Shown piece by piece: positions 6,955 to 13,650 of a stretch of 27,696 nt of DNA. Positions within the stretch are counted from its first letter, which is position 1. Each line of letters opens with the position of its first letter. Source of the stretch: OFTM10 sp964196195 (GTDB lineage: Bacteria; Actinomycetota; Acidimicrobiia; Acidimicrobiales; Aldehydirespiratoraceae); contig CAXMSE010000093.1 of NCBI GenBank assembly GCA_964196195.1, positions 1-27,696 on the forward strand, written 5' to 3'. A program made the position numbers and the translations under genes. The notes beneath the pieces were generated by a model. It was not told the origin of the DNA, ran no database searches, and was given only the letters and a program-made list of their open reading frames with translations.

Positions 6955-8049
6955 GTGGGGCAGGAACCGACGGTCGTCTACACCGATGGCGCATGCCGGG
7001 GCAACCCCGGACCCGGCGGATGGGGGTGGGTGGTGCCCGACGGCCCATGGGCCAACGGCTCCGACCCCGATACCACCAACCAACGCATGGAGCTCCAGGC
7101 CGCCCTCGATGCCCTGCGCACCATCGAGGGTCCCGTCGAGCTTGTCTCGGACTCCACCTATGTCGTCAATTGTTTTCGCGATGGATGGTGGAAGGGCTGG
7201 CTCAAGCGGGGCTGGAAGAATTCGAAGAAGGAACCGGTGGCCAACCGCGACATCTGGGAGCCTCTGATCGAGCTCTACCAGAGCCGGGCCGACGAGCTCA
7301 CCTTTCGCTGGGTGAAAGGTCATGCCGGCGACGAGTGGAACGACATAGCCGACCGCCTGGCGGTGGAGGCGTCTCACACCCAGAAGGGTCGCACGGGGGT
7401 GGGCCTCCCGCCCGATCTCGGCGAGGCGGACGACTACAAGAACCGGGGAGCACCGGCTTCGGTCGAGCAGGCAGCAGATCCAGACGCAGGTCCATTGGGC
7501 GCCGCGCCGGTGAAACCCGGACCCGATGGTGTCTTCAGCTCCGCCTGGCGGCCCCGCGGGCGCGCGGTGATGGTGGTGGGGATGCAACCGCCCGGCCTGG
7601 GTGGTTACGACGACAATCCGATACGCCGCGAGGTTGGGCGGCGCTTGGATGAGGTGTTGGTGGCGAAGCACCAACTCGACCCCGGCCTCGTCCTGCTCAC
7701 CGGTCTTCGCTTGGGAGCCGAGACCCTCGCGGCTGAGGTCGCGGTGGATGCAGGCGTGCCCTACGTGGCTGTGTTGCCCTACCCGGACCCAGATGTGAAG
7801 TGGCCCGGTGCCGCTCGTCGAACCTTCGTTTCCCTCCTCGAAGGAGCACAAACGGTGGTGCGGCTCGAACGCAAGTCACCGGATTCTGCCCAAGCAGCCG
7901 GCCAGGCACTCGATCGCCGCAACGGCTGGCTTCGTAAGGTTTCGGATGAAGCCGTGGTGGTGTGGGATGGCGCTGAACCGCGGATCGGTCGCATGATCCG
8001 CGACCTCGAACGCGACCTACCCGACGACGTTTGGATCATCGATGTCTGA
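6955..8049 (+). CDS. rnhA: Ribonuclease HI fused to a YpsA-like SLOG (DUF1273) domain
   Basis: The N-terminal domain (about 1-145) is RNase HI, which cuts RNA in RNA-DNA hybrids. All catalytic residues are seen: D11 (YTDGACRGNPG), E46 (RMELQAA), D66 (VSDSTYV), H123 (KGHAGDEWN) and D133. A Pro/Ala/Gly-rich linker (146-200) leads to a second domain (201-362). This resembles B. subtilis YpsA/DUF1273, a Rossmann-like SLOG fold thought to bind nucleotides or nucleotide-derived ligands. Its marks are VMVVGMQPPGLGGY, LLTGLRLGAETLAAEVA (the glycine-rich SLOG turn), PYVAVLPYPDPD, WP, RNGWLRKVSDEAVVVWDG and a final VWIIDV. Total 364 aa. The RNase half would act on R-loops or Okazaki primers. The role of the SLOG half is inferred only from its fold. 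Confidence 0.9.
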   Translation: MGQEPTVVYTDGACRGNPGPGGWGWVVPDGPWANGSDPDTTNQRMELQAALDALRTIEGPVELVSDSTYVVNCFRDGWWKGWLKRGWKNSKKEPVANRDIWEPLIELYQSRADELTFRWVKGHAGDEWNDIADRLAVEASHTQKGRTGVGLPPDLGEADDYKNRGAPASVEQAADPDAGPLGAAPVKPGPDGVFSSAWRPRGRAVMVVGMQPPGLGGYDDNPIRREVGRRLDEVLVAKHQLDPGLVLLTGLRLGAETLAAEVAVDAGVPYVAVLPYPDPDVKWPGAARRTFVSLLEGAQTVVRLERKSPDSAQAAGQALDRRNGWLRKVSDEAVVVWDGAEPRIGRMIRDLERDLPDDVWIIDV

Positions 8050-8105
8050 TCTCACGTGGCGATTTCCTCGCGTCGGGGGAATGGACACCGCGCTCGGCTG
8101 GTTGT

Positions 8106-8127
8106 GAATCGAGAGTTCTCGAATCGA
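8106..8127 (+). promoter_or_regulatory. Palindrome with direct repeats upstream of the DUF427 gene
   Basis: TCGAGA (8109-8114) and TCTCGA (8117-8122) form an inverted repeat with a 2-bp centre. The same site carries the direct repeat GAATCGA at 8106-8112 and 8121-8127. It lies 14-35 bp before the start codon, just upstream of the Shine-Dalgarno, a typical operator position. It is not the actinobacterial SOS box. The regulator is unknown. Confidence 0.3.
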
Positions 8128-8140
8128 CAGGAGGCCCAGA

Positions 8141-8425
8141 GTGGCTACAGCGACGTTCAACGGCACCGTGATCGCTCAAAGCGACGACATCGAAGTGGTG
8201 GAAGGAAACGCCTACTTCCCCGTATCGTCCCTCGACCAGAAGTATGTGACCGAATCAGACCACACCACCGGGTGCCCGTGGAAGGGCACGGCTTCGTACT
8301 GGAATGTGGAGGTCGATGGTGAGAAGGCCGACAACGCGGCCTGGTACTACCCCGACGCCAAGGCTGGAGCAGAAGCGGTGGTGGGTCGGGTGGCTTTCTA
8401 TCCCGTGGTAAGCGTCACTTCCTGA
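8141..8425 (+). CDS. DUF427 domain protein
   Basis: A 94-residue single-domain protein with DUF427 marks in order: ATFNGTVIAQSDDIEVVEGNAYFP, then the Lys/Tyr-rich turn DQKYVTESDHTTGCPWKG, then ASYWNVEVDG, AAWYYPDAKA and a final VAFYPVVSV. The invariant-looking C-P-W-K-G and W-Y-Y-P motifs are intact. The biochemical function of DUF427 is not established. It starts with GTG 6 nt after a full AGGAGG (8129-8134). A palindrome sits immediately upstream. Its stop lies inside the last codons of the convergent gene, an 11-bp tail-to-tail overlap. Confidence 0.92.
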   Translation: MATATFNGTVIAQSDDIEVVEGNAYFPVSSLDQKYVTESDHTTGCPWKGTASYWNVEVDGEKADNAAWYYPDAKAGAEAVVGRVAFYPVVSVTS

Positions 8426-9314
8426 GCAGGCTGCGCAATGCAGGCTCCAACTCAGGTTGGGCAAAGCTGAACCCGCTGGCCTCGAGGGCAGCGGGTGAGA
8501 CGTGGGCGCTCGATTCCAGGAGGGTCGCGGTGAGTTCTCGACCCAGGCGTGCCCACAACACCGGCCGCGGCGTGGGAAGCAAGGTGGGACGGTGCAGCAC
8601 CCGCCCGAGGGCCTTCGCAAAATCTGCGTTGGACACCGGGCGGGGCGCGGTGAGGTTGACCGGACCACTCAAGGGATGGTCGAGCAACCAGATGATCGCC
8701 GCCACGGCATCTTCGATCGTGATCCAGCTGAGCCACTGATCCCCAGAACCGACGCGGCCGCCCAGGCCCAGGCGGAAGAAGGGCAATTGCTCGGCGAGTG
8801 CGCCACCGTCGGTGGAGAGCACCACACCGGTGCGGAGATGAGCAACCCTCGTGATCGACTCGTCGATGACTCCGGTGGCGCCTTCCCATTCGATAGAGAC
8901 CTGGGCTGCGAAGCCGTGCCCGGGTGAGCTCGACTCATCGAGGCGCTCGTCTCCGCGGTCGCCGTAGAAGCCGATCGCTGAACCGGACAGGAACACCGCC
9001 GGTGGTATCGCCATCGAGCTGGCAGCCTCGGCGAGCCGTCTCGTGCCATCCACCCTCGAGTCGAGGATTCTCGCCTTCTGCGCCTTGGTCCAGCGCTTCG
9101 ACGCGATGCCCTCGCCGCCGAGATGCACGATTGCCTCGATACCGACGAGATCTGCCGGTTCGATCCGGCCCATCGCAGGGTCCCATCGAACGAACGGTCG
9201 GTCATCGGGCGCTTCGCCCCGCACCAGGCGGACCGCGTCGTGACCATATTGCTCCAGTCGCTGCAGGAGCGCAGTGCCGATGAGTCCCGTGGAGCCACTT
9301 ACCAGTACCCGCAT
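8415..9314 (-). CDS. TIGR01777-type NAD(P)-dependent epimerase-like protein (SDR39U1/YfcH family)
   Basis: This 299-residue atypical short-chain dehydrogenase has no known substrate. The N-terminal Rossmann motif is VSGSTGLIGTALLQRL, close to the start. The family signature IVHLGGEGIASKRWT follows, then KARILDSRVDGTRRL, FLSGSAIGFYGDRGDERLDE, RTGVVLSTDGGAL, the QWLSWITIEDAVAAI block and PVNLTAPRPVSNADFAKALGR. The C-terminal helix ELEPALRSLLRK matches the DUF1731-like end of the group. The SDR Tyr/Lys pair is modified, as is usual in this family. Start ATG 9314. It converges on and overlaps the DUF427 gene. Confidence 0.93.
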   Translation of the reverse strand: MRVLVSGSTGLIGTALLQRLEQYGHDAVRLVRGEAPDDRPFVRWDPAMGRIEPADLVGIEAIVHLGGEGIASKRWTKAQKARILDSRVDGTRRLAEAASSMAIPPAVFLSGSAIGFYGDRGDERLDESSSPGHGFAAQVSIEWEGATGVIDESITRVAHLRTGVVLSTDGGALAEQLPFFRLGLGGRVGSGDQWLSWITIEDAVAAIIWLLDHPLSGPVNLTAPRPVSNADFAKALGRVLHRPTLLPTPRPVLWARLGRELTATLLESSAHVSPAALEASGFSFAQPELEPALRSLLRK

Positions 9315-9422
9315 GGAGGCATCTTCTCATGCCCGTACTCGAGATCATGCGCCCACGACCGAGACGCGACGGTGAGAGAGGTCTACGATTCCGTTCACGG
9401 CCACCAGATAGAGGGGAAACCG

Positions 9423-9668
9423 ATGACCGATGAGGAACCGACCGAGGAGTCGAGCGGACGGAGCGGGCTGGGAAAACTCATCGTCGTGGGGATCGTCGCG
9501 GTCGCTCTCGCCGCATTCGTGGTGCAGAACACCGACGACACACCGGTGAGTTGGCTGGTGTTCGACGAGTCGGCGCCTCTGTGGATTGTGATCGTCATCT
9601 CGGCGGTGGCCGGAGCGGTGCTGAGCGAGGCAGCCGGATGGCTGATTCGCCGCGGCCGTCGACGCTGA
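9423..9668 (+). CDS. LapA-domain (DUF1049) small membrane protein
   Basis: An 81-residue protein with an acidic N-terminus (MTDEEPTEES), a first membrane segment KLIVVGIVAVALAAFVVQN, a short loop with DDTPVSWLVF, a second membrane segment APLWIVIVISAVAGAVLSEA, and an Arg-rich cytoplasmic tail (RRGRRR). QNTDDTPVSWLVFDESAPLWIV is the LapA_dom pattern, which in Gram-negatives links to envelope lipid assembly. The role in actinobacteria is unknown. ATG 9423 is chosen because AGAGGGG lies at 9410-9416 and the sequence before it is not protein-like. A weak hairpin (CCAGG 9683-9687, CCTGG 9693-9697) follows the stop. Confidence 0.85.
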   Translation: MTDEEPTEESSGRSGLGKLIVVGIVAVALAAFVVQNTDDTPVSWLVFDESAPLWIVIVISAVAGAVLSEAAGWLIRRGRRR

Positions 9669-10072
9669 ATAGCGACGTACCACCAGGAAACGCCTGGGGC
9701 TGCGACCTCTTCGCGGCGGCGTCTGGCGATTACCGTGCGCACCAAGCCGAGCCCGACCAGCGTCACGCCCATCTGGTTGATCCGCTGAGTGAAGGCGGTC
9801 CCGCCTCCCGCGGCGTTGTCGCAAGATCCGTCCACCGGGTCGCTGCCGCCTGAACACACGATCGTGATCATCGCGGCGGCCGTTTGTGAACCACACGTGG
9901 CCTGCATATCAAGGCTGTTCCCGCGGATCACAAATAGATCTTGCCCATTGGGTCCTTCGACTCATCCCATCGGCATCGATGCCGATGGGAAAGCGTCGCG
10001 CAATCACGCGCTCATCTGGCGTCTTGGGAGGGAGATGTCAGGGAGCCTCGAGGGGTGGGTGAAACACCACTG
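9669..10072. other. Gap with coding-like minus-strand stretch and a long palindrome
   Basis: No plus-strand gene fits here. On the minus strand, from GTG 9931 to about 9669, the codons have mostly G/C third bases (about four in five by my count). They read a plausible short protein: a Cys-containing part (ITIVCSGGSDPVDGSC), then a membrane-like INQMGVTLVGLGLVRTVIA and RRRREE. The frame does not stop until 9395, which would bury lapA in antisense, and no Shine-Dalgarno is seen. It may be a degraded or unrecognised small membrane protein gene. A perfect 26-bp palindrome lies in the right part. Confidence 0.3.
9965..9990. repeat. Perfect 26-bp palindrome
   Basis: The arm TCCCATCGGCATC is followed directly by its exact reverse complement, centred on ATCGAT. 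It sits about 80 bp before the HprK-like gene. There is no U-rich tail on either strand, so it is not a standard terminator. It could be an operator, a DNA-level cruciform or a dispersed palindromic repeat. It was not found elsewhere in this window. Confidence 0.7.
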
Positions 10073-11029
10073 ATGGAACCCCAGTATCCGATACGAACAC
10101 TTCGGCGTCGTTGGCGGCCGATGGCCGCCCCCGATGGCCGCACCACCCCACCCCTGGCGCGTCCGGGAACAAGTCGCGCCTCGTTCACCGATGATGGCGG
10201 TTTTCGAATCAAGGCCCTCGACTCTGTCGTGGCGATCAGGAGCGCCGACGATGATGTCTCGGTCGCCCTGTCTCAGGTGTTGGCACCGCTGGCCACCGAT
10301 GAGCAGGCTTCCGAGTCGATCGAGGTTGCTGAGGAATCCGATGGCCATTGGACGATCGGGCACGCCGATGCTGAGCCCGTGGTGGTCGGATCGCGTCTGG
10401 CGGCGGTGCTCCGGACGATCACCGAGGTCAACAATCTCGCGGTTGCGTCGGTGCCCGAGGATCTCGTGTTTCATGCCGGTGCTATCGCCGGCGATAAGGG
10501 CGTGGCGCTCCTGCCCGCGGCATCGAATCACGGTAAGTCCACCCTCACTGCTGCCCTGGTGGCAGCCGGCTTCGACTATCTCACCGATGAAGCTGCAGCA
10601 ATCGGACCGACCCTGATCTGTCGCCCATTCCCGAAGTCGATCGCGCTCGACCCCGGCTCGTTCCCGCTCTTCCCCGACCTCGCGCCCCCCGCCGGCGAGG
10701 GTCTCATCGCTGCGCTACGGGGTCGGGAGTGGCATGTGGATCCTGCCCGGGTGGGTCGGGTCGGCGGCTCCGGGCCGGTACGTGTGATCGTGTGCCCCCA
10801 CTGGCGTGCCGGGTCGGTCACGCGGGTGAGTCGATGCCCCTCCACCGAGGCGCTGCACCTTCTGATCGGTGAAGCCTTCGACTTCAGCGCCGGTGGTCAG
10901 TCCGTGTTCGCCCGGCTCGGACGACTGGTGGATACGGTGCCGGTGTATCGGCTCGGATACAGCGACCTGAGCGAGGCGGTGGAAGCCGTGGGTGCTCTCC
11001 TCGACGACCCGAGCTCAATCCCGGCCTGA
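10073..11029 (+). CDS. HPr kinase-like P-loop protein
   Basis: The 318-residue protein has a poorly conserved, Arg/Pro-rich N-terminus and a middle domain (about 45-135). The HprK-type core follows: VFHAGAIAGDKGVALLPA, a Walker A AASNHGKSTLT, and LVAAGFDYLTDEAAAI, where the DE pair matches the acidic Walker B-type end of HprK-like proteins. Further on are RPFPKSIAL and a C-terminal helical part. True HprK phosphorylates HPr serine. Proteins of this shape in actinobacteria are stand-alone or linked to peptide-modification clusters, and no partner is seen here. The start is unsure. ATG 10073 has no good Shine-Dalgarno, and a 12-codon reading frame (ATG 10035, preceded by GGGAGGGAG) ends in TGATG overlapping it, which would allow coupling. 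Confidence 0.78.
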   Translation: MEPQYPIRTLRRRWRPMAAPDGRTTPPLARPGTSRASFTDDGGFRIKALDSVVAIRSADDDVSVALSQVLAPLATDEQASESIEVAEESDGHWTIGHADAEPVVVGSRLAAVLRTITEVNNLAVASVPEDLVFHAGAIAGDKGVALLPAASNHGKSTLTAALVAAGFDYLTDEAAAIGPTLICRPFPKSIALDPGSFPLFPDLAPPAGEGLIAALRGREWHVDPARVGRVGGSGPVRVIVCPHWRAGSVTRVSRCPSTEALHLLIGEAFDFSAGGQSVFARLGRLVDTVPVYRLGYSDLSEAVEAVGALLDDPSSIPA

Positions 11030-11045
11030 ACCGCGACGAACTGAT

Positions 11046-12743
11046 TCAGAGTTCTCGGCGGGTACGGCGGCGGCCGCCATCGTCGGTGAGCTCATCGAGG
11101 CGCGGGAGTCCCTTTCGGATCCGCTTCTGTTCGTACTGAGCGAGGTCGGCTGAACGGAGGAGCTGGCCCGGTGTGGTGATGTCGGGACTCGCCAGCGCGA
11201 TACCGGAAGAGAGGGATCGGTTGGGGCCGGTGGCGGCAAAGAGTCGGAGAGCGGTGTCGGTCACGGGTTGGGCCGACAGCATCCCTCCACCATCGAGAAT
11301 GATGCAGAATTCATCGCCGCCGATTCGACACGTGGTGGAGCCGGCGACGGTAGTGGCCGCGGTTTCGAGCGCGCGTGCCGCTTCGACGATGAGGTCGTCG
11401 CCTGCTGCGTGGCCGTTGGTGTCGTTGACGATCTTCAGGCCGTCGACGTCGCACATGATGAGGGCGACATCTTGGCGTTGGATCGCGGGTCGCTCGAAGA
11501 CCCGGTTGAGCGTCTCATCGAGTACGCGGCGGTTGGCCAGTCCGGTGAGTGGATCGCGATGAGCGAGTTCCTCGAACTCGGCGATGCGCTCGGCCTGGGT
11601 GACTGCTGCGGCCACATGGGTCGCCACGATCCGGAGGGTGGCGAGATCATCGTGGTCGAGGATGGAGGCACCGGCGCGGCTGGATGCCCACGCCACTCCC
11701 CAGATGGCTTCTCCGATGACAATCGGCCAGGCTGCTTCAGAGCGAAGACCGCGGCGGTGCAGCGAGATGATGCCCGGATCGTCGGCACGCCCCTCACCCA
11801 CGGCACGGACGAAGCCTTCGCCGCCAAGCACTTGGTCGAGGCCGGGGCGATCTTCTGTGTCGTGGATCTCGCTCGCGGGGAAGCGCTCGATCCCTTCGCC
11901 GCTACCGGCGTTGACCAGGGTCTCGAAGCTGGCGGTGTCGTGGTCGAGCGCGCCGATCGTGACGGTGTCGGCGTGCAGCGCGCGTTTCGCCTGCTCCGCG
12001 ATCACGAGGAGAACGTCGGGCATGCGGTCGGCCGCTCGCACAGCCGCTCCGATCAGGTCGAGGGCTTCCACCGGCGAATCGCGTTCGGGGGGAACGAACC
12101 GATCGAGACCGTCGAGTATGTCGTTGAGCTCGAGGTTGTTGGAGGTGGCCTCGCTCGACTCCAACTCGATCGCGGCCGCGGCCCCGAGATCGGGGTCGAG
12201 CGCGGTGCCGAGGAGTTCGTCGACTCGGCGGCGGCGTGCGGTCCAGTTGGGAGGAGCCCCGTGCTGGGGGTGTCCCACCAGGGTGGCCGCGAGAGCCAGC
12301 AGGCGAGCGGGCAGGGGGATGTCGGGGCCACGGAGTCCGTGGGGGCCACCACTGCCGTCCCACCGTTCGTATTGGTGACGAACAGCGAGCGCGGCGCCAC
12401 CCAGGCCGGGGAGTCGGTCGAGCACGCTGGCGGACAGCACCGCGGAGCCGGGATCGGGCATGACATCCACGGTGCCGACCGGGCGAACGTGGGTGAGAAC
12501 GATGGAGATCTCGGCCAGGAGCGACCCGGTGATGGCATCGACGCGGTCCTGGGTGGAAGCGCCGCCGGTGGAGGCGATTCGGTTCACGAGGTGAGCCCTC
12601 AAGGCGGCGCGTCTGGCCGCCGATGGGTCGAAGACTTCGAGGGTGCGCACAAGAGCGACGATCGCGGAACGGGCCGCGCTGTCGAGAGGCCGGCTGCTGA
12701 GATCGGAGACGCGTTCGGGCGCGTCGGCGAAAAAACTCTCCAC
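11046..12743 (-). CDS. Degenerate HD-GYP, GAF and GGDEF protein (diguanylate cyclase)
   Basis: A 565-residue cytoplasmic signalling protein. Residues about 20-190 follow an HD-GYP layout: YERWDGSGGPHGLRGPDIPL (126-145) matches the HHERWDGSGYP region. The Tyr of GYP is Gly, and the HD pair region reads SLLAEIS, so phosphodiesterase activity is unlikely. A GAF domain spans about 240-385. The GGDEF domain (about 390-550) has DPLTGLANRR, MCDVDGLKIVNDTNGHAAGDDL and an intact RIGGDEF (473-479), so it should make c-di-GMP. The usual RxxD inhibitory site before GGDEF is absent (reads ATTVAGSTTC). GTG 12743 is chosen because GAGGAGG lies 9 nt upstream. Convergent with the HprK-like gene. Confidence 0.9.
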   Translation of the reverse strand: MESFFADAPERVSDLSSRPLDSAARSAIVALVRTLEVFDPSAARRAALRAHLVNRIASTGGASTQDRVDAITGSLLAEISIVLTHVRPVGTVDVMPDPGSAVLSASVLDRLPGLGGAALAVRHQYERWDGSGGPHGLRGPDIPLPARLLALAATLVGHPQHGAPPNWTARRRRVDELLGTALDPDLGAAAAIELESSEATSNNLELNDILDGLDRFVPPERDSPVEALDLIGAAVRAADRMPDVLLVIAEQAKRALHADTVTIGALDHDTASFETLVNAGSGEGIERFPASEIHDTEDRPGLDQVLGGEGFVRAVGEGRADDPGIISLHRRGLRSEAAWPIVIGEAIWGVAWASSRAGASILDHDDLATLRIVATHVAAAVTQAERIAEFEELAHRDPLTGLANRRVLDETLNRVFERPAIQRQDVALIMCDVDGLKIVNDTNGHAAGDDLIVEAARALETAATTVAGSTTCRIGGDEFCIILDGGGMLSAQPVTDTALRLFAATGPNRSLSSGIALASPDITTPGQLLRSADLAQYEQKRIRKGLPRLDELTDDGGRRRTRREL

Positions 12744-12780
12744 GCTTGTATACCTCCTCGCAATACCGCGCTTCACCCCA

Positions 12781-12789
12781 GTTATACCA
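12781..12789 (-). promoter_or_regulatory. Extended -10 (TGGTATAAC) for the GGDEF gene
   Basis: On the minus strand TGG-TATAAC forms an extended -10, about 22-28 nt before the GAGGAGG of the GGDEF gene. No strong -35 is seen, which an extended -10 can tolerate. Inferred. Confidence 0.4.
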
Positions 12790-12875
12790 GGGCATCTTTG
12801 TATCGGTAGCTTCGTACCCAACGCCGATGTTGCCACAGAAAGTGTGCGGATGCACCACCTAGGGTGGTATTCGGC

Positions 12876-13439
12876 TCAGATGGCGAGGAGGGCGTTGATT
12901 CCTTCGATCAGCCCGCTCTCCCCGAGCGGACCGACATGCACGGTGAACGTTCCGTCGTCGTTGACGAACGCGAAAGCGGGCTGGCTACCCACTTCGAACT
13001 CGGCCCACACCTCGCCGTCGAGGTCGGCCAGGTGGGGGAAGTCGCCAACTCCAGTGTTCTGCACAAACAAGGCCATCTCCTCGATCCCGGAGCGGCTGGC
13101 CACGCCGATGATGTCGACCTGGCCCGCGTACTGGCTCTGCACCGATGCGACCGCACCGGATTCACGGATGCAAGTGGGTCACCACGGCGCCCAGAACCAC
13201 AAGACGAGATCTTGGCCTGCATAGTCGCCGGCATCGAATGTGGCGCCGTCGATCTGGTCGACGACGAAGGTGTGGGGCCACTCGGGCTGGGCCCCCTCGC
13301 CGGCGGCCGCAGCCGGGGAATCGTCTGATGCCGATGCCTCGGCGGCTGTGGTGGTGTGGGGTGTTTCAGCACCGCAGGCGCTGGCCAGGATAGCGAGCGC
13401 GCCAACAAGGGCGCCAACAAGGGAGAGAAAGCGATTCAC
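12876..13439 (-). CDS. TlpA/thioredoxin-like lipoprotein with in-frame TGA (putative selenoprotein, WAPW-U-PTC)
   Basis: Reading the TGA at 13181-13179 as selenocysteine gives one 187-residue protein. GTG 13439 yields MNRFLSLVGALVGALAILAS-AC, a lipoprotein signal with Cys22 to be lipidated. A tandem 12-bp repeat (13399-13422) encodes the doubled LVGA. An Ala/Ser/Asp-rich spacer leads to the thioredoxin fold: LVLWFWAPW, then U87-P-T-C90, QSQYAGQVDIIGVASR, FPHLADLDGEVWAEF, the cis-proline GSQPAFAFVNDDG and a C-terminal helix. In relatives residue 87 is the first redox Cys. The frame is open and family-like on both sides of the TGA. A SECIS-like hairpin follows. A TAGCAT box lies 8 nt before the GTG; ATG 13469 is the alternative start. 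Role: extracytoplasmic thiol-disulfide exchange, inferred. A nonsense mutation or sequencing error is the main alternative. Confidence 0.8.
13142..13159 (-). promoter_or_regulatory. Bacterial SECIS-like hairpin after the TGA
   Basis: In the mRNA, CCGGUGC and GCAUCGG pair over 7 bp (one G-U) around the loop GGUC. The loop begins 26 nt after the UGA. Bacterial SECIS elements need a stem-loop directly downstream of UGA, with the apical loop roughly 16-37 nt away and a G in the first loop positions. E. coli fdhF also has GGUC in its loop, as I recall. A second, weaker pairing (TGCA with TGCA) brackets it. Confidence 0.65.
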
Positions 13440-13509
13440 AAAGGCCGATGCTACGGGTTTGGCCGCCATACTTGGGTTCACCCGACGATGGACTGGGCCC
13501 GAGTCAGAT

Positions 13510-13602
13510 ATGAGCACCCGAAAGCTGATCCTCACTGCCCTGGTGTGCGGTCTCGCGATTCTTGTCGCATCTGCGATCCAGCTCTACGACATCATCTCTT
13601 GA
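13510..13602 (+). CDS. Possible 30-aa single-span membrane peptide
   Basis: The reading frame MSTRKLILTALVCGLAILVA followed by SAIQLYDIIS has a positively charged start, one clear membrane helix and a short polar end. It is a self-contained small membrane protein by appearance, or the remnant N-terminus of a larger one. No Shine-Dalgarno or TANNNT box was found at the right distance. It is divergent from the TlpA-like selenoprotein gene and about 50 bp before lpd. I know no function. Confidence 0.4.
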   Translation: MSTRKLILTALVCGLAILVASAIQLYDIIS

Positions 13603-13626
13603 AGCAGGGGCTCCATCGCGGACGGA

Positions 13627-13632
13627 TAGAGT
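13627..13632 (+). promoter_or_regulatory. -10 TAGAGT before lpd
   Basis: TAGAGT fits the TANNNT consensus. It would start a transcript at about 13639, just before AGGAGGTGA (13646-13654). No clear -35 is seen at normal spacing. Confidence 0.35.
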
Positions 13633-13650
13633 CGACGCCCAACCGAGGAG

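Noticed and set aside
5981..7267. A long open frame crossing the aceE 5' end and the RNase HI start
   Set aside because: It overlaps two well-supported genes and its translation resembles no protein family.
8106..8127. A LexA/SOS box upstream of the DUF427 gene
   Set aside because: The arms and the 2-bp centre do not fit TCGAAC-N4-GTTCGA.
11268..12809. A 513-codon open frame opposite the GGDEF gene
   Set aside because: It is the antisense of a clear multi-domain protein. Its translation is low-complexity Gly/Asp/Glu/Val, typical of a high-GC shadow.
13179..13535. Treating the two halves of the TlpA-like gene as separate genes or a pseudogene
   Set aside because: The halves are in the same frame, split only by a TGA at the redox-Cys position, with no other damage and a SECIS-like hairpin after it. 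The downstream half has no ribosome site of its own.
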